64,000 bases of DNA from NCBI RefSeq assembly GCF_900105075.1, contig NZ_FNSK01000001.1, positions 2,756,001 through 2,820,000 of the forward strand, written 5' to 3'. This DNA is from Rhodobacter sp. 24-YEA-8 (GTDB lineage: Bacteria; Pseudomonadota; Alphaproteobacteria; Rhodobacterales; Rhodobacteraceae). This document shows positions 45,041 through 54,607 of this stretch, piece by piece (the stretch's first letter is position 1; the number at the start of each line of letters is the position of its first letter). A model generated the notes under the pieces. That model had not been told where the DNA came from, made no database searches, and saw only the letters and a program-made list of their open reading frames with translations. The position numbers were made by a program, and so were the translations under genes.

Positions 45041-46542
45041 TCCTTACCGCCGCGCTCCTGGTCACCGCGCCTCTGGCGGCGGTGGCCTTCAGGGCGGGCG
45101 GCCTGCGGCTCAGCATGCCCGACCTTGCGGCGCTGCGTTTTACCCTGTTGCAGGCCGGGCTTTCAGCGCTGATCTCGGTCGCGCTGGCGGTGCCGGTGGC
45201 CCGCGCACTGGCGCGGCGGCGCTTTCCCTTGCGGGGCCTTCTGATCACCCTGATGGGGGCGCCGTTCCTTCTGCCGGTGATCGTCGCGGTGATCGGTCTG
45301 ATCACGGTTTTTGGCCGCTCGGGCTGGGTCAATAGCGGACTTGCCGCGCTCGGCCTGCCCGGGTTCAGCATTTACGGGTTGCATGGCGTGGTCATCGCGC
45401 ATGTCTTCCTGAACCTGCCGCTGGCGGTGCGGATGATCCTTCAGTCCTGGCTTTCCGTGCCATCCGAGCGCTTCCGACTGGCGGCCTCGCTGGGCTTTGG
45501 CCCGCGCGACATCGCGCGACATATCGAGCGCCCGATGCTGATCTCGGTGCTGCCCGGTGCGCTGGCGACCGTTTTTGCGATCTGCCTGACCTCTTTCGCC
45601 GTGGCGCTGACGCTGGGCGGTGGCCCGCGGGCAACCACGCTCGAGCTGGCGATCTACCAGGCGATCCGGTTCGAATTCGATCTTGGCCATGCGGCGGGAT
45701 TGTCGCTGATCCAGACCGGAATCGGCGCGCTGGCCGCCCTGCTGGCCTGGCGGCTTGCATCCGCGCCAGGTTTCGGCGCGGGCCTTGACCGGGCGCTGCC
45801 GCTGCTGGCCCCACCGGGCTGGCGGCGCCTTGCAGATGCGGTCTGGCTTTTGCTGGCGGCGGCTTTCCTCCTTCTGCCACTTCTCGCGCTGATCCTTCGC
45901 GGGCTGCCGGGGCTGGCGGAACTGCCGCCCAGCCTCTGGGGGGCCTCGCTGCGCTCGGTTCTGGTTGCCCTGATCTCAACCCTGGTGACGGTGGCGGCGG
46001 GGCTGGTCCTTGCGCTGGCGGTGGCCCGGAGCGGCGCGCGGGGGATGGAGCTGACCGCCGTGCTGCCGCTGGCGGCCTCGGGGCTGGTGCTCGGGACCGG
46101 GCTGTTCCTGATCGCACGGCCCTTTGCCTCGCCCGGGCAGCTGGCGCTGCCGGTGACGGTGCTGGTCAATGCGCTGATGGCGCTGCCCTTCGTCTACCGG
46201 CTGCTGATCACCGATGCCCGCGCGCTGGAGGCGGATTACGGCCGCCTTGCCGCCTCGCTGGATCTGAGCGGGCTGGCGCGGCTGCGTTATCTGACTTTGC
46301 CCCGGCTGGCGCGCCCGCTGGGCTTTGCTGCCGGGGTGGCGGCGGCTTTGTCGATGGGCGATCTGGGCGTGATCGCGCTTTTCGCCAGTGGCCAGGAGGC
46401 GACATTGCCGCTTCTGGTGCAGCAGCTGATGGGCGCCTACCGGACCGAGGCGGCGGCAGCGGCGGCGCTGGTGCTGATCACGCTCAGCTTCGGGCTGTTC
46501 TGGATTTTCGATGCGGGAGGGCGGCATGTTCAGGCTCGATAA
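45016..46542 (+). CDS. thiP: Thiamine ABC transporter permease
   Basis: A 508-residue permease with about twelve membrane segments in two repeated halves. Each half has its own coupling loop of the EAA type: LAASLGFGPRDIARHIERP near 155 and RLAASLDLSGLARLRYLTLP near 411. This fused double permease is the ThiP form. The start lies inside thiB (25-bp overlap), which implies translational coupling, and the end overlaps thiQ by 17 bp. The channel moves thiamine across the inner membrane. Confidence 0.95.
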   Translation: MAILARAVILTAALLVTAPLAAVAFRAGGLRLSMPDLAALRFTLLQAGLSALISVALAVPVARALARRRFPLRGLLITLMGAPFLLPVIVAVIGLITVFGRSGWVNSGLAALGLPGFSIYGLHGVVIAHVFLNLPLAVRMILQSWLSVPSERFRLAASLGFGPRDIARHIERPMLISVLPGALATVFAICLTSFAVALTLGGGPRATTLELAIYQAIRFEFDLGHAAGLSLIQTGIGALAALLAWRLASAPGFGAGLDRALPLLAPPGWRRLADAVWLLLAAAFLLLPLLALILRGLPGLAELPPSLWGASLRSVLVALISTLVTVAAGLVLALAVARSGARGMELTAVLPLAASGLVLGTGLFLIARPFASPGQLALPVTVLVNALMALPFVYRLLITDARALEADYGRLAASLDLSGLARLRYLTLPRLARPLGFAAGVAAALSMGDLGVIALFASGQEATLPLLVQQLMGAYRTEAAAAAALVLITLSFGLFWIFDAGGRHVQAR

Positions 46543-47227
46543 CCTGGTTCTGGAGCAGGACGGTTTCCGGCTGTCTGCGGACTGGCAGGCAGAGCCGGGG
46601 GCGAAGATCGCAGTGATCGGGCCTTCGGGGGCAGGGAAAAGCTCGCTTCTGGCGGCGATTGCCGGCTTCTATGCGCCGGCCTCGGGCCGGATCTGGCTCG
46701 ATGGGCGCGATCTGACCGGACTGCCGCCGGGGGAGCGGCCGCTCTCGATCCTGTTTCAGGATCAGAACCTGTTTCCGCATCTGAGCGTGGCGCAAAATCT
46801 CGGACTCGGGATCCGGCCGGATCTGCGTCTGGCTCCACCGGATCACGCACGGGTGGCGGAGGCGCTGGAACGGGTCGGACTGGCGGGGCTTGGCGCGCGC
46901 AAACCGGCGCAGCTATCGGGCGGTCAGGCGAGCCGGGCGGCGCTGGCGCGGGTGCTTCTTCGCGCGCGACCGCTTTTGCTGCTGGACGAGCCCTTTGCCG
47001 CGCTTGGACCGGCTTTGAAGAGCGAGATGCTGGCTTTGCTGACCGAGGTTGCCGGAGAGACCGGTGCCACCGTGCTGATGGTGACGCATGAGCCCCGCGA
47101 CGCCTTGGATTTTGCCGGGCAGACGGTGCTGGTGGCAAATGGCACAGCGGCGCCGCCGGTTGCGACGGGGCCCTTGCTGGCCGATCCGCCACCCGCCCTG
47201 GCGGCCTATCTTGGGCTGAAGAGCTAA
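46526..47227 (+). CDS. thiQ: Thiamine ABC transporter ATPase
   Basis: A 233-residue ABC ATPase. Walker A is GPSGAGKS (32-39), the signature LSGGQ (130-134) and Walker B LLLDEPFAAL (151-160). It powers the ThiBP transporter. I prefer ATG 46526 over an in-frame ATG at 46511 because GGGAGG precedes it and the family length is then exact. The end is followed directly by a strong terminator at 47233-47259. Confidence 0.94.
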   Translation: MFRLDNLVLEQDGFRLSADWQAEPGAKIAVIGPSGAGKSSLLAAIAGFYAPASGRIWLDGRDLTGLPPGERPLSILFQDQNLFPHLSVAQNLGLGIRPDLRLAPPDHARVAEALERVGLAGLGARKPAQLSGGQASRAALARVLLRARPLLLLDEPFAALGPALKSEMLALLTEVAGETGATVLMVTHEPRDALDFAGQTVLVANGTAAPPVATGPLLADPPPALAAYLGLKS

Positions 47228-47232
47228 AAGGA

Positions 47233-47259
47233 AAAGCCCCGCCTGAGGGGCGGGGCTTT
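47233..47259. terminator. Terminator between thiQ and petC
   Basis: AAAGCCCCGCC and GGCGGGGCTTT form an 11-bp stem with a 5-base loop, 6 bp after the thiQ stop. It has A and T tracts on both sides, so it can also end the convergent petABC transcript 32 bp away. Confidence 0.92.
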
Positions 47260-47290
47260 AAACCTGTTCTTTTCGGAACCTCCCCTGCCC

Positions 47291-48082
47291 TCAGGCAGTG
47301 AATTCCTTGCCTTTGACGCGCGCCCAGATCTTCTTGTTGGTCAGATAGAGGAGCGCCGAAAGAAGGATCAGGAAGGTCACCGCGACGAAGCCCGCTTTCT
47401 TGCGGTCCATCATCTTGGGCTCTGCCGACCACATCAGATAGGCCGAAACATCCATCGACATCGCGTCGATGCTTGCGGGGCTGCCATCTTCAAAAGTGAT
47501 CTGATCTTCGGTCAGCGGCGGCGGCATGGCGATCCAGCCGCCGGGGAAGGCGTGGTTTTCGTAGAAGGTCGTGCCGGCTTCTTCCTTGGTCTCGCCGGTA
47601 TAGCCGGTGAGGATCGCATGGATATATTCCGGGCCGCCGATACCGCGCAGGAGCTGGTTGATCCCGGTGCCTTCCGGCCCGTGGAACCCCGCGCGGGCCT
47701 TGGCCATCAGCGAGAGATCCGGACCCATACCTTCGCCCGAACGCGCCGGGAAGTTGTCGGTCCATTCGCGCGGACGGGTGGTGCCATCGGGCAGGTCGAT
47801 CTCTTCGAGGCCCGCGGCATAGGCGCGGACCTGATCAGCCGGGAGATGCGGGCCGCCATCATCTGCAAGGCTGCGGATCGGAACGAATTTCGCCCCGTGG
47901 CAGGCCGAGCAGACTTCGGTGAAGACCTGGAGACCGCGCTGCAGCTGCAACTGGTCATAGGTGCCGAACGGGCCTTCAAACGAGAAGTCCACGTCCTCGA
48001 TATGGCCGGCATCGCCAGCTGCCAGCGCTGCGCCCGTCAGGGCGAGCGAGGTGGCGGCAGAAAGAATGATCTTGCGGAACAT
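47291..48082 (-). CDS. petC: Cytochrome c1 of the bc1 complex
   Basis: A 263-residue protein with a cleavable signal (LAAGD at about 20-24), the heme c motif CSACH (58-62) and a single C-terminal membrane anchor near 232-250 ([19 protein letters not shown]). The distal Met is expected in the [12 protein letters not shown] segment. It passes electrons from the Rieske protein to soluble or membrane cytochrome c. It is last of petA-petB-petC, starting 20 bp after the petB stop. Confidence 0.96.
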   Translation of the reverse strand: MFRKIILSAATSLALTGAALAAGDAGHIEDVDFSFEGPFGTYDQLQLQRGLQVFTEVCSACHGAKFVPIRSLADDGGPHLPADQVRAYAAGLEEIDLPDGTTRPREWTDNFPARSGEGMGPDLSLMAKARAGFHGPEGTGINQLLRGIGGPEYIHAILTGYTGETKEEAGTTFYENHAFPGGWIAMPPPLTEDQITFEDGSPASIDAMSMDVSAYLMWSAEPKMMDRKKAGFVAVTFLILLSALLYLTNKKIWARVKGKEFTA

Positions 48083-48102
48083 TTTGCGTCAGATCCTTTT
48101 CT

Positions 48103-49416
48103 TCACTCAGCCGCGTGCGGGTAGTGGGATTTGAAGTCTTCCTCGATCGTCGCCGGTTGCGGCAGCGGCTTTTCGATGATGCCAAGCAGCGGCAGGATCA
48201 CGAGGAAATAGGCGAACCAATAGGCCGCACCGATCAGCGAGATCGTGGCATAGGGCTCTTCTGCGGGCATAGCACCGGCCCACATCAGCACCACGAAATC
48301 GACAGCAAGCAGCGCGAACCACCATTTGAACATCGGACGATAGCGCCCCGAACGCACCGAAGAGGTGTCGAGCCAGGGAACAATCGCCATGACCGCGATC
48401 GCGCCGAACATCGCCAGCACGCCGAAGAACTTGGCGTCGACGATACCGAAGGTCACCCATTCCGCCGCAATCACGATCCAGACATCGGCAGTGAAGGCCC
48501 GCAGGATCGCGTAGAAGGGCAGGAAGTACCATTCCGGCACGATATGGGCAGGCGTGGAAAGCGGGTTCGCCTCGACATAGTTGTCGGGGTGGCCAAGGAA
48601 GTTCGGCATGAAGCCGACAATCGCGAAGAACACCACCAGGATCACGGCCAGCGCGAAAAGGTCCTTGATGACGTAATAGGGCCAGAAGGGAACCGTGTCT
48701 TTCTCGGCATTGGCCTTGCTGTCGCGACGGACCTCAACACCCGTGGGGTTGTTGTTGCCGGTGTGGTGGAAAGCCCAGATGTGAAGGATCACAAGGCCTG
48801 CAATCACGAAAGGCAGCAGGTAATGCAGCGAGAAGAAGCGGTTCAGGGTCGGGTTGTCGACCGCCGGGCCGCCAAGAAGCAGCGTCTGGATCGGTTCGCC
48901 GATGCCCGGGATCGCGCCGAAGAGGCCGGTGATCACGGTCGCGCCCCAGAAGGACATCTGGCCCCAGGGCAGAACATAGCCCATGAACGCCGTGCCCATC
49001 ATCATGAGATAGATCAGCATCCCGATGATCCAGGTCACTTCGCGCGGGGCTTTGTAGCTGCCGTAATAGAGGCCGCGGAAGATGTGCAGATAGACGGCGA
49101 AGAAGAACAGCGAGGCGCCGTTCGCGTGCAGATAGCGGATCATATGCCCGCCATTCACGTCGCGCATGATGCGCTCGACCGATGAGAAGGCGAGGCTGAC
49201 ATGCGGCGTGTAATGCATCGCAAGGATGATGCCGGTCACGATCTGCAGCGCCAGACAGAATGCGAGGACAATGCCCCAGATCCACATCCAGTTCAGGTTT
49301 TTCGGGGTAGGCACCATCAGCGTGTCATAGACCAGGCCAACGATCGGCAGCCGCTTGTGCAGCCACTTCTCGGGGGCGGTCTTCGGTTCGTAATGGTCGT
49401 GCGGAATACCGGCCAT
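48103..49416 (-). CDS. petB: Cytochrome b of the bc1 complex
   Basis: A 437-residue integral membrane protein with eight membrane helices. The two b-heme His pairs are at His97/His198 and His111/His212, the same numbers as in Rhodobacter capsulatus, and the quinol-site PEW motif is in [10 protein letters not shown]. It oxidizes quinol in the Q cycle. ATG 49416 ([12 protein letters not shown]) fits the family start; the longer frame upstream overlaps petA. It lies 10 bp after the petA stop, so petA-petB-petC is one operon. Confidence 0.97.
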   Translation of the reverse strand: MAGIPHDHYEPKTAPEKWLHKRLPIVGLVYDTLMVPTPKNLNWMWIWGIVLAFCLALQIVTGIILAMHYTPHVSLAFSSVERIMRDVNGGHMIRYLHANGASLFFFAVYLHIFRGLYYGSYKAPREVTWIIGMLIYLMMMGTAFMGYVLPWGQMSFWGATVITGLFGAIPGIGEPIQTLLLGGPAVDNPTLNRFFSLHYLLPFVIAGLVILHIWAFHHTGNNNPTGVEVRRDSKANAEKDTVPFWPYYVIKDLFALAVILVVFFAIVGFMPNFLGHPDNYVEANPLSTPAHIVPEWYFLPFYAILRAFTADVWIVIAAEWVTFGIVDAKFFGVLAMFGAIAVMAIVPWLDTSSVRSGRYRPMFKWWFALLAVDFVVLMWAGAMPAEEPYATISLIGAAYWFAYFLVILPLLGIIEKPLPQPATIEEDFKSHYPHAAE

Positions 49417-49426
49417 GTTGCGTTCC

Positions 49427-49993
49427 TCAGCCCAGCAGGATCGTGGTTTCGTCGGTGAACTGAGCCACCGGCACTTCGAGGTTCCGGGGGGCCGGACCTT
49501 TGCGGATACGGCCAGCCGTATCATAGTGAGACCCGTGGCACGGGCAGAACCAGCCGCCGAATTCACCGGCGCCATTGCCCAGAGGCACACAGCCCAGATG
49601 GGTGCAGACGCCCATCATCACCAGCCATTCGCCGGCTTCGTCCAGCGAGCGGTTCTGGTCCGAGGCATCGGTACCCGGCTTGTTCTTATTTTCTGAATTG
49701 CGGTCAATGAGCGAAGCATCATCGCCGGAAACGGCGCGGGCTGCTTCGATTTCTTCGGCGGTGCGACGACGAATGAAAACCGGCTTACCGCGCCATTTCA
49801 CCGTCAGCTGCGAGCCAACGGCCACATTCGTCACATCGACATAGATCGAGGCGAGCGCACGCGTATCGGCCGAGGGGTTCATCTGGTTGACGAGCGGCCA
49901 AGCGGCGGCTCCGGCCGCAACTGCTCCGGCGCCTGCGGTGGCGTAATACAGGAAGTCGCGGCGGCTGCCTGCGTGATCATCTGCTTGGGACAC
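49427..49993 (-). CDS. petA: Ubiquinol-cytochrome c reductase Rieske Fe-S subunit
   Basis: A 188-residue Rieske protein. It has a Tat-type N-terminus ([14 protein letters not shown]) and an uncleaved anchor helix. The 2Fe-2S ligands are Cys130, His132, Cys150 and His153 (CTHLGC and CPCHGSHYD), with a Cys135-Cys152 disulfide. It relays electrons from quinol to cytochrome c1. I chose the GTG at 49993 because GGGAGAGGAA lies just upstream and it gives the family length; the in-frame ATG at 50122 would add 43 non-family residues. It is the first gene of petABC. Confidence 0.95.
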   Translation of the reverse strand: MSQADDHAGSRRDFLYYATAGAGAVAAGAAAWPLVNQMNPSADTRALASIYVDVTNVAVGSQLTVKWRGKPVFIRRRTAEEIEAARAVSGDDASLIDRNSENKNKPGTDASDQNRSLDEAGEWLVMMGVCTHLGCVPLGNGAGEFGGWFCPCHGSHYDTAGRIRKGPAPRNLEVPVAQFTDETTILLG

Positions 49994-50186
49994 GAGTTCC
50001 TCTCCCTGGCATGGCCGCGCGCGGCCAGATATTTGTGCGGGGGCAGACGGATTCCCGGCTGCCCTGACGGGCGCGGTTGTAAACAAGCCGTGATAGATCG
50101 TCCAGCGAACAATCCGACGCAATCGCCATCAAATTCAAGGATAAAGGCGATTGATGCGAACATGCCGCAGGCACTGTGGCCCGCAC

Positions 50187-50840
50187 CTACCCCTTCGGGA
50201 CGGTTTCCAGCATCGACGGACGCGCCGCAAATCCGGCCTCCCAGGCCGCGAGTCCGGGGCGTCCGGCCCGCCAGTCCCGCGCAGCAAGGCGGAAATCGAC
50301 ATAGCCAAGGGCCACGCCAAGCGCGATCTGTCCCGCCGTCAGCCCGCCCTGCAAATCCGAAAGGCGCGCGGCCTCGACCAGATCCAGCGCCCGGGCGATT
50401 TTGAGCCATTGCCCTTCGATCCAGGGGGTAAAACGGCTTTCCTCGGGGCGCAGCCGTGCCTCATAGACCATCAGCAGCGCAGCATCGAGAATGCCATCGG
50501 CCAGTGCCTCCAGCGTCAGCACCGGCCAGAGCGCATCACCCTGCGGGTAGAAGCCACTGCCGGCATAAGCATCAAGCCAGCGCGTGATCACCCGGCTGTC
50601 AAACAGCGCCTCGCCCGAAGGTGTCACCAGCGCGGGCACCTTGCCCAGCGGGTTGACCGCAGCCACCGCCGGCAAGGCCGATTCCACCGGGGTAGATGAC
50701 GCCTGAATCATCGCAATCAGCCCCAGCCCGGCCTCGATTGCCATGACCTGCACCTTGCGCACATAGGGCGAGGTCGGTCCGCCATAAAGCAGAAGCCCTT
50801 TGCCCGTTTTGCCTTCGGGCCCCGCTTTTCCGCCCGTCAC
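50187..50840 (-). CDS. Glutathione S-transferase family protein
   Basis: A 217-residue GST-fold protein. The N-terminal thioredoxin-like half has LLLYGGPTSPYVRKVQVMAIEAGL, with Ser or Tyr as the likely glutathione-activating residue, and the cis-Pro/SNAIL-type loop VPALVTPSGEALFDSRVITRWLD. A helical half follows. Substrate unknown. The GTG at 50840 is used because CAGGGAG lies 8 bases upstream; an in-frame ATG at 50894 is possible. That GTG overlaps the stop of the upstream gene by 4 bp, so both are co-translated. Confidence 0.85.
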   Translation of the reverse strand: MTGGKAGPEGKTGKGLLLYGGPTSPYVRKVQVMAIEAGLGLIAMIQASSTPVESALPAVAAVNPLGKVPALVTPSGEALFDSRVITRWLDAYAGSGFYPQGDALWPVLTLEALADGILDAALLMVYEARLRPEESRFTPWIEGQWLKIARALDLVEAARLSDLQGGLTAGQIALGVALGYVDFRLAARDWRAGRPGLAAWEAGFAARPSMLETVPKG

Positions 50841-51139
50841 TGCCGTCGCTCCCTGAATCGCAGCCTCGCGATAAGGCCAGCGTCGATTTCCCATTCCCGG
50901 CCGCGAAAACCGATGATCCGCTTCAGCCGAAGGCTGGCATTTTGCTGCCGCGCCTCCGGAAAAGCGCCACTCGCCGTCCGGTGCAGAAAAAGCCCTTCGT
51001 CAAGATCATCCAGCGCGTCCTCGGCGCGCTGATCGCGCCGCCCTTCCCCGGCCCGCAGACCCGCCCATCTCGCAAAGCCATAGCCTGCCACAGCGGCCAG
51101 ACCGATTCGCAACGCCAGCGGAACAAAAGGCAGGGGCAT
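50837..51139 (-). CDS. Small hypothetical protein upstream of the GST gene
   Basis: A 100-residue protein with a hydrophobic N-terminal segment (MPLPFVPLALRIGLAAVAGYGFARWAGL), then a charged region (GRRDQRAEDALDDLDEGLF) and a basic tail. I do not recognize the family. It could be anchored in the membrane by one helix. ATG 51139 is chosen because GGAG lies 6 bases upstream; ATG 51151 is an alternative. Its stop overlaps the GST start by 4 bp, which supports real translation. Confidence 0.65.
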   Translation of the reverse strand: MPLPFVPLALRIGLAAVAGYGFARWAGLRAGEGRRDQRAEDALDDLDEGLFLHRTASGAFPEARQQNASLRLKRIIGFRGREWEIDAGLIARLRFRERRQ

Positions 51140-51248
51140 GGCAATCTCCACCAGAAGGACAGGTGCCGGGTATCGTCACCGGCCAGACTGGTGCGGGTGA
51201 TTCGCAGTGTCAACCGCAGCGGCGGTCAGATGCGCCGGAAATGGAAAA

Positions 51249-51274
51249 GGCCGCTTCGGTTTCCCGAAGCGGCC
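51249..51274 (-). terminator. rpmJ terminator
   Basis: GGCCGCTTCGG and CCGAAGCGGCC form an 11-bp stem with a 4-base loop. On the minus strand it lies 27 bp after the rpmJ stop and is followed by TTTTCC. Confidence 0.88.
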
Positions 51275-51300
51275 CTGTATCCGTCAGCTGGAAGCTGCAC

Positions 51301-51426
51301 TCAGCCCTGGCGGGCCTTGTAGCGACGCTGCGTCTTGTTGATCACATAGATCCGGCCCTTGCGGCGCACGACCTGGCAATCGCGGTGACGCGTCTTCAGC
51401 GAGCGGAGCGAATTGGCAACCTTCAT
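51301..51426 (-). CDS. rpmJ: 50S ribosomal protein L36
   Basis: A 41-residue L36: [21 protein letters not shown] followed by the [20 protein letters not shown] tail. It has only one cysteine, so it is the zinc-independent form usual in Alphaproteobacteria. The ATG at 51426 follows an AGGAGA site. It is a monocistronic unit with its own terminator, and a tRNA-Val gene lies 77 bp upstream on the same strand. Confidence 0.96.
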   Translation of the reverse strand: MKVANSLRSLKTRHRDCQVVRRKGRIYVINKTQRRYKARQG

Positions 51427-51503
51427 GGCTGTCTCCTGTCCTTCGCGGCGCATCACGCGCCTGATTAACCCGTGCCCCGGGTATGACCCCAAAAGCGATG
51501 AAA

Positions 51504-51578
51504 TGGTGGGCGGTACTGGGATCGAACCAGTGGCCACTACGATGTCAACGTAGTGCTCTACCGCTGAGCTAACCGCCC
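51504..51578 (-). tRNA. tRNA-Val(GAC)
   Basis: A full cloverleaf on the minus strand. Acceptor GGGCGGT pairs with ACCGCCC, the anticodon stem CTACG/CGTAG encloses TTGACAT (anticodon GAC), and the T-arm CTGG-TTCGATC-CCAG is intact. The 3' A-CCA is encoded. GAC reads GUC and GUU valine codons. Confidence 0.97.
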
Positions 51579-51807
51579 ACTCTGACCTACACTCTGCCCG
51601 CGCTCCCTCTGGCAAACCATCAGGGCGCGGCTGACCGCGTCGGCGTGGAGGGGTCTATACTCAACCCATATCCTGGCCGCAAGGGGTTTCGGAACGAAGA
51701 ATTATGACGTTATATCGCAGGATACCGCCAGGAAGAGGAAATCCCGCCCTGATTTTCAGCCGGGACTTCTGCCGCGCCAGCCTGTCCCTGCTTGTACCGA
51801 GGCCATT

Positions 51808-52704
51808 TTGCAAGGAATCACCTCCTCCGACGCGTATATTCTGCACCGGCCCGGGCAACAGACCTGTCCGGTTGTTTTTTCCTCGCCACATTCGGGGCGC
51901 ATCTATCCGCCCGATTTTTTGCATGTCAGCGCACTGGACAGCCATGCGATCCGCTCTTCCGAGGATGCGTTCATTGACCAGCTGTTCGGCGCCGCACCGG
52001 CGCTTGGCGCGCCCCTGCTTGCCGCCCGGGCACCGCGCGCCTTTGTCGATCTCAACCGGGGCCCGGATGAGCTGGACCCGGCGGTGATCGAAGGGGTGGA
52101 GCGGCCGGCACATAATCCGCGCATCTCTTCGGGCCTCGGGGTGATTCCCCGCGTGGTGGCGGGCGGGCGGCATATCTATCGCGGCAAAATGGCCCGCCCC
52201 GAGGCCGAGGCGCGGCTGCAGAGCTTCTGGCATCCCTGGCATGATGCGCTGCGCGGGCTGATCGAAGAGACCCGCGAGACCTTTGGCAGGGCGGTGCTGT
52301 TTGACTGCCATTCGATGCCGCATGAGGCGGCAGATCTGCAATCGCGGGGCGGCCAGCCCGGGCCACAAATCGTGCTGGGGGATCGCTTCGGCGCCAGTGC
52401 AGGCCGGGACGTGGTCGATCAGATCGCCGGCGCCTTCGAGGCCGCTGGCCTGCGCGTCAGCCGCAATATGCCCTTTGCCGGCGCCTATATCACCCAGGCC
52501 TATGGCCGGCCCTCGCGCAATGTTCACGCCGTCCAGATCGAGATCGACCGCCAGCTTTACATGGATGAAGCGCGAATCGAGCCGCATGGGGGGTTCGAAG
52601 GGTTTCGCCAGCTGATCACCGGGGTCATTGCCGAAGTGACCGGGGCAGATGTCCTCGCCGCCGGGCTGATGACCGGCAGCCGGCCCCCACTCGCGGCGGA
52701 ATAA
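51808..52704 (+). CDS. N-formylglutamate amidohydrolase family protein
   Basis: A 298-residue protein of the N-formylglutamate amidohydrolase (HutG2-type) family. PVVFSSPHSGRIYPPDFL near the start, VDLNRGPDELDP, VLFDCHSMPHEAAD and the late VQIEIDRQLYMDE supply the metal-binding and catalytic residues. The family removes formyl groups in histidine breakdown or acts on related N-acyl amino acids; no hut genes are nearby, so the substrate is uncertain. Translation starts at TTG (51808), with GAGG 5 bases upstream and no in-frame ATG near. It lies 230 bp beyond the divergent tRNA-Val. Confidence 0.83.
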   Translation: MQGITSSDAYILHRPGQQTCPVVFSSPHSGRIYPPDFLHVSALDSHAIRSSEDAFIDQLFGAAPALGAPLLAARAPRAFVDLNRGPDELDPAVIEGVERPAHNPRISSGLGVIPRVVAGGRHIYRGKMARPEAEARLQSFWHPWHDALRGLIEETRETFGRAVLFDCHSMPHEAADLQSRGGQPGPQIVLGDRFGASAGRDVVDQIAGAFEAAGLRVSRNMPFAGAYITQAYGRPSRNVHAVQIEIDRQLYMDEARIEPHGGFEGFRQLITGVIAEVTGADVLAAGLMTGSRPPLAAE

Positions 52705-52819
52705 ACACGAGCGGTGCAGCGGGCAGAGAAGGGCTCAGTCCTCTCCTGCCCGCCATACCTGTCGCGCAGTCAGGCGCTGCCCGTCGCTGAACGGGCAATA
52801 GCACCACCGGAAATCCGGC

Positions 52820-53137
52820 TCAGATCAGCAGGTCAGATTCGGACTTGCCCGAAGCCAGCGCCTCGGCATACCAGCGCGGCTTGCGGCCACGACCGGACCA
52901 GGTGTCTGCCGGATTGGCCGGATTGGCATATTTGGCGCCAACCAGCGCCCGCTTGCGCGGAGCCGCCGTCCCGGTCAGTTCCGCCAGCGATGCAAAACCG
53001 AGCTCGCGCGCGGTTTCGTCCAGCTTTGCCAGCGCTTCTTTCTTGCGACGATCCTCAAAAGTCGAAATGGCTTTGCCGACTTTCGCCTGCAGCGATTTCA
53101 GATCTTTCAGATCAAGGGAATTGAGATCGAGTTCCAT
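52820..53137 (-). CDS. hvrA: H-NS-family regulator HvrA
   Basis: A 105-residue H-NS-like protein. The N-terminal half is an oligomerizing helix (LNSLDLKDLKSLQAKVGKAISTFEDRRKKEA). The C-terminal DNA-binding loop is KYANPANPADTWSGRGRKPRWY, the alphaproteobacterial H-NS motif. In Rhodobacter, HvrA is encoded next to regA and tunes photosynthesis and nitrogen-fixation genes, which matches the context here: regA lies 67 bp upstream on the same strand. H-NS relatives without this context would be less specific. Confidence 0.92.
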   Translation of the reverse strand: MELDLNSLDLKDLKSLQAKVGKAISTFEDRRKKEALAKLDETARELGFASLAELTGTAAPRKRALVGAKYANPANPADTWSGRGRKPRWYAEALASGKSESDLLI

Positions 53138-53204
53138 TCAGTGCTCCTGATACTCATCATGAGCCTTCCCTATTGCAAATAAATGCGGGCCGCAATTAAA
53201 GCCT

Positions 53205-53759
53205 TCAGCGTGGACTACGTTTTGCAAGAATCCGCTGCAAAGTGCGGCGATGCATGTTCAGCCTGCGTGCCGTTTCGGAAACATTACGGTCACACATTTC
53301 ATAAACGCGCTGGATATGTTCCCAGCGAACCCGGTCCGCCGACATCGGATTTTCCGGCGGCGGCGGCAAAGCCTCGCCTTTGGCCAGAAGCGCATTTGTG
53401 ACATCATCCGCATCAGCCGGTTTCGACAGATAGTCCAGCGCGCCGATTTTCACCGCCGCCACCGCCGTTGCAATCGCACCATAGCCGGTCAGCACCACGA
53501 TCCGGCAATCGGGCCGCTTTTCACGCAGCGTCTCCACCACATCGAGCCCATTGCCATCCTCAAGCCGCAGATCAACCACCGCATAGGCCGGCGGGCGGGT
53601 CTGGGCGATCTGGCGGCCCACAGCAACGCTTTCCGCCGTCTCGGGCTGGAAGCCACGCTTTTCCATTGCCCTGGCGAGACGTTTGACGAACAGCTCGTCA
53701 TCATCGACCAGCAAAAGGGTCCGATCCGGCCCCAGCTCGGCATTCAGATCTCCGGACAT
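53205..53759 (-). CDS. regA: Redox response regulator RegA/PrrA
   Basis: A 184-residue response regulator. The receiver domain carries Asp63 (YAVVDLRLEDGNG) and Lys113 (YLSKPAD). A Pro-rich linker (LPPPPENP) joins it to a Fis-type helix-turn-helix at about 158-180 (NVSETARRLNMHRRTLQRIL). The layout, linker and helix-turn-helix are those of RegA/PrrA/ActR, which control respiration, CO2 and N2 fixation and photosynthesis genes. Upstream lie senC (same strand) and divergent regB; downstream is hvrA. It is the effector of the RegB kinase. Confidence 0.96.
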   Translation of the reverse strand: MSGDLNAELGPDRTLLLVDDDELFVKRLARAMEKRGFQPETAESVAVGRQIAQTRPPAYAVVDLRLEDGNGLDVVETLREKRPDCRIVVLTGYGAIATAVAAVKIGALDYLSKPADADDVTNALLAKGEALPPPPENPMSADRVRWEHIQRVYEMCDRNVSETARRLNMHRRTLQRILAKRSPR

Positions 53760-53856
53760 TCGCTATCTCTCCTGACGGGTGCCTGACCCGAATGCCAGAC
53801 CCGGAGAGGCTTCCCCGGTCTGGCAGAATTTACGGTTCTGGACGGCCGGGGTCAAT

Positions 53857-54480
53857 TCAGCCCGTTACATCCAGCATACATCCGACGCCTTTGGCGATCT
53901 GTTCTGGTGTCGCATCGCGGCGGTAAAAATCGGCAAAACCGATACCGGGCAACATCAGATAGGTAAAGGCCGAATGGTCAACCATATAGAAATCATCGGT
54001 GGCCGGCTGGTGGTTATAATAAACGCGATACGCCTTTGCCGCGGCGTCAATCTGTTCCGGAGTGCCCGTCAGACCAATCGCCGTTTCGCTGAAAGCCTCT
54101 GCGTAATCGCCCACAACCTGAGGTGTATCCCGCCCGGGATCGACCGTGACGAAAACCAGCCCGACATCGCGACCCGCATCCTTCAGCAAATCCAGGGCCT
54201 CGGCATTACGCGACATATCGAAGGGGCAGACATCGGGGCAGAATGTATAGCCGAAATAAACCAGTGTCGGCCGGGTGATCACCTCTTTATCGGTCACCTC
54301 AGTGCCGGTTTTGTCGAGAAGCGTAAACGGCCCGCCAATATCTGCGCCGCCGACATTCCCTTCGCGGCATTGCGCCAGCGGATCGGCGTTGCTTTGGCCG
54401 GCAAAGAACAGATAGCCCGCCGTCCCCCCTATCAGGGCGGCCAGCAGCCCCGCCGCTCCGATTGCGTAAATCCTGTTCAT
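53857..54480 (-). CDS. senC: SCO1/SenC family copper-thiol protein
   Basis: A 207-residue protein with one N-terminal membrane helix (IGAAGLLAALIGGTAGYLFF) and a thioredoxin-fold domain. The copper/redox motif CPDVC (Cys81, Cys85) and the copper-binding His169 (MVDHSAFTYLM) are present. Scos assemble the CuA centre of cytochrome oxidase; in Rhodobacter, SenC/PrrC also affects RegBA signalling. ATG 54480 fits. The gene starts 127 bp from divergent regB and lies 97 bp upstream of regA on the same strand. Confidence 0.95.
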   Translation of the reverse strand: MNRIYAIGAAGLLAALIGGTAGYLFFAGQSNADPLAQCREGNVGGADIGGPFTLLDKTGTEVTDKEVITRPTLVYFGYTFCPDVCPFDMSRNAEALDLLKDAGRDVGLVFVTVDPGRDTPQVVGDYAEAFSETAIGLTGTPEQIDAAAKAYRVYYNHQPATDDFYMVDHSAFTYLMLPGIGFADFYRRDATPEQIAKGVGCMLDVTG

Positions 54481-54607
54481 CGCCTTCTCCGCTTTTGTCA
54501 CCAGGAGGGCCCCGCCCGGAGCCTCCTGCGCTATCCAGTTGCCCCATTGATCCCCTGAAGCGCGGGCCGTAACAAGGCATAACGATACGAGTAAAGGCGC
54601 ATTCACA

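Noticed and set aside
51661..52587. Minus-strand frame opposite the amidohydrolase gene
   Set aside because: Shadow of a gene with conserved N-formylglutamate amidohydrolase motifs.
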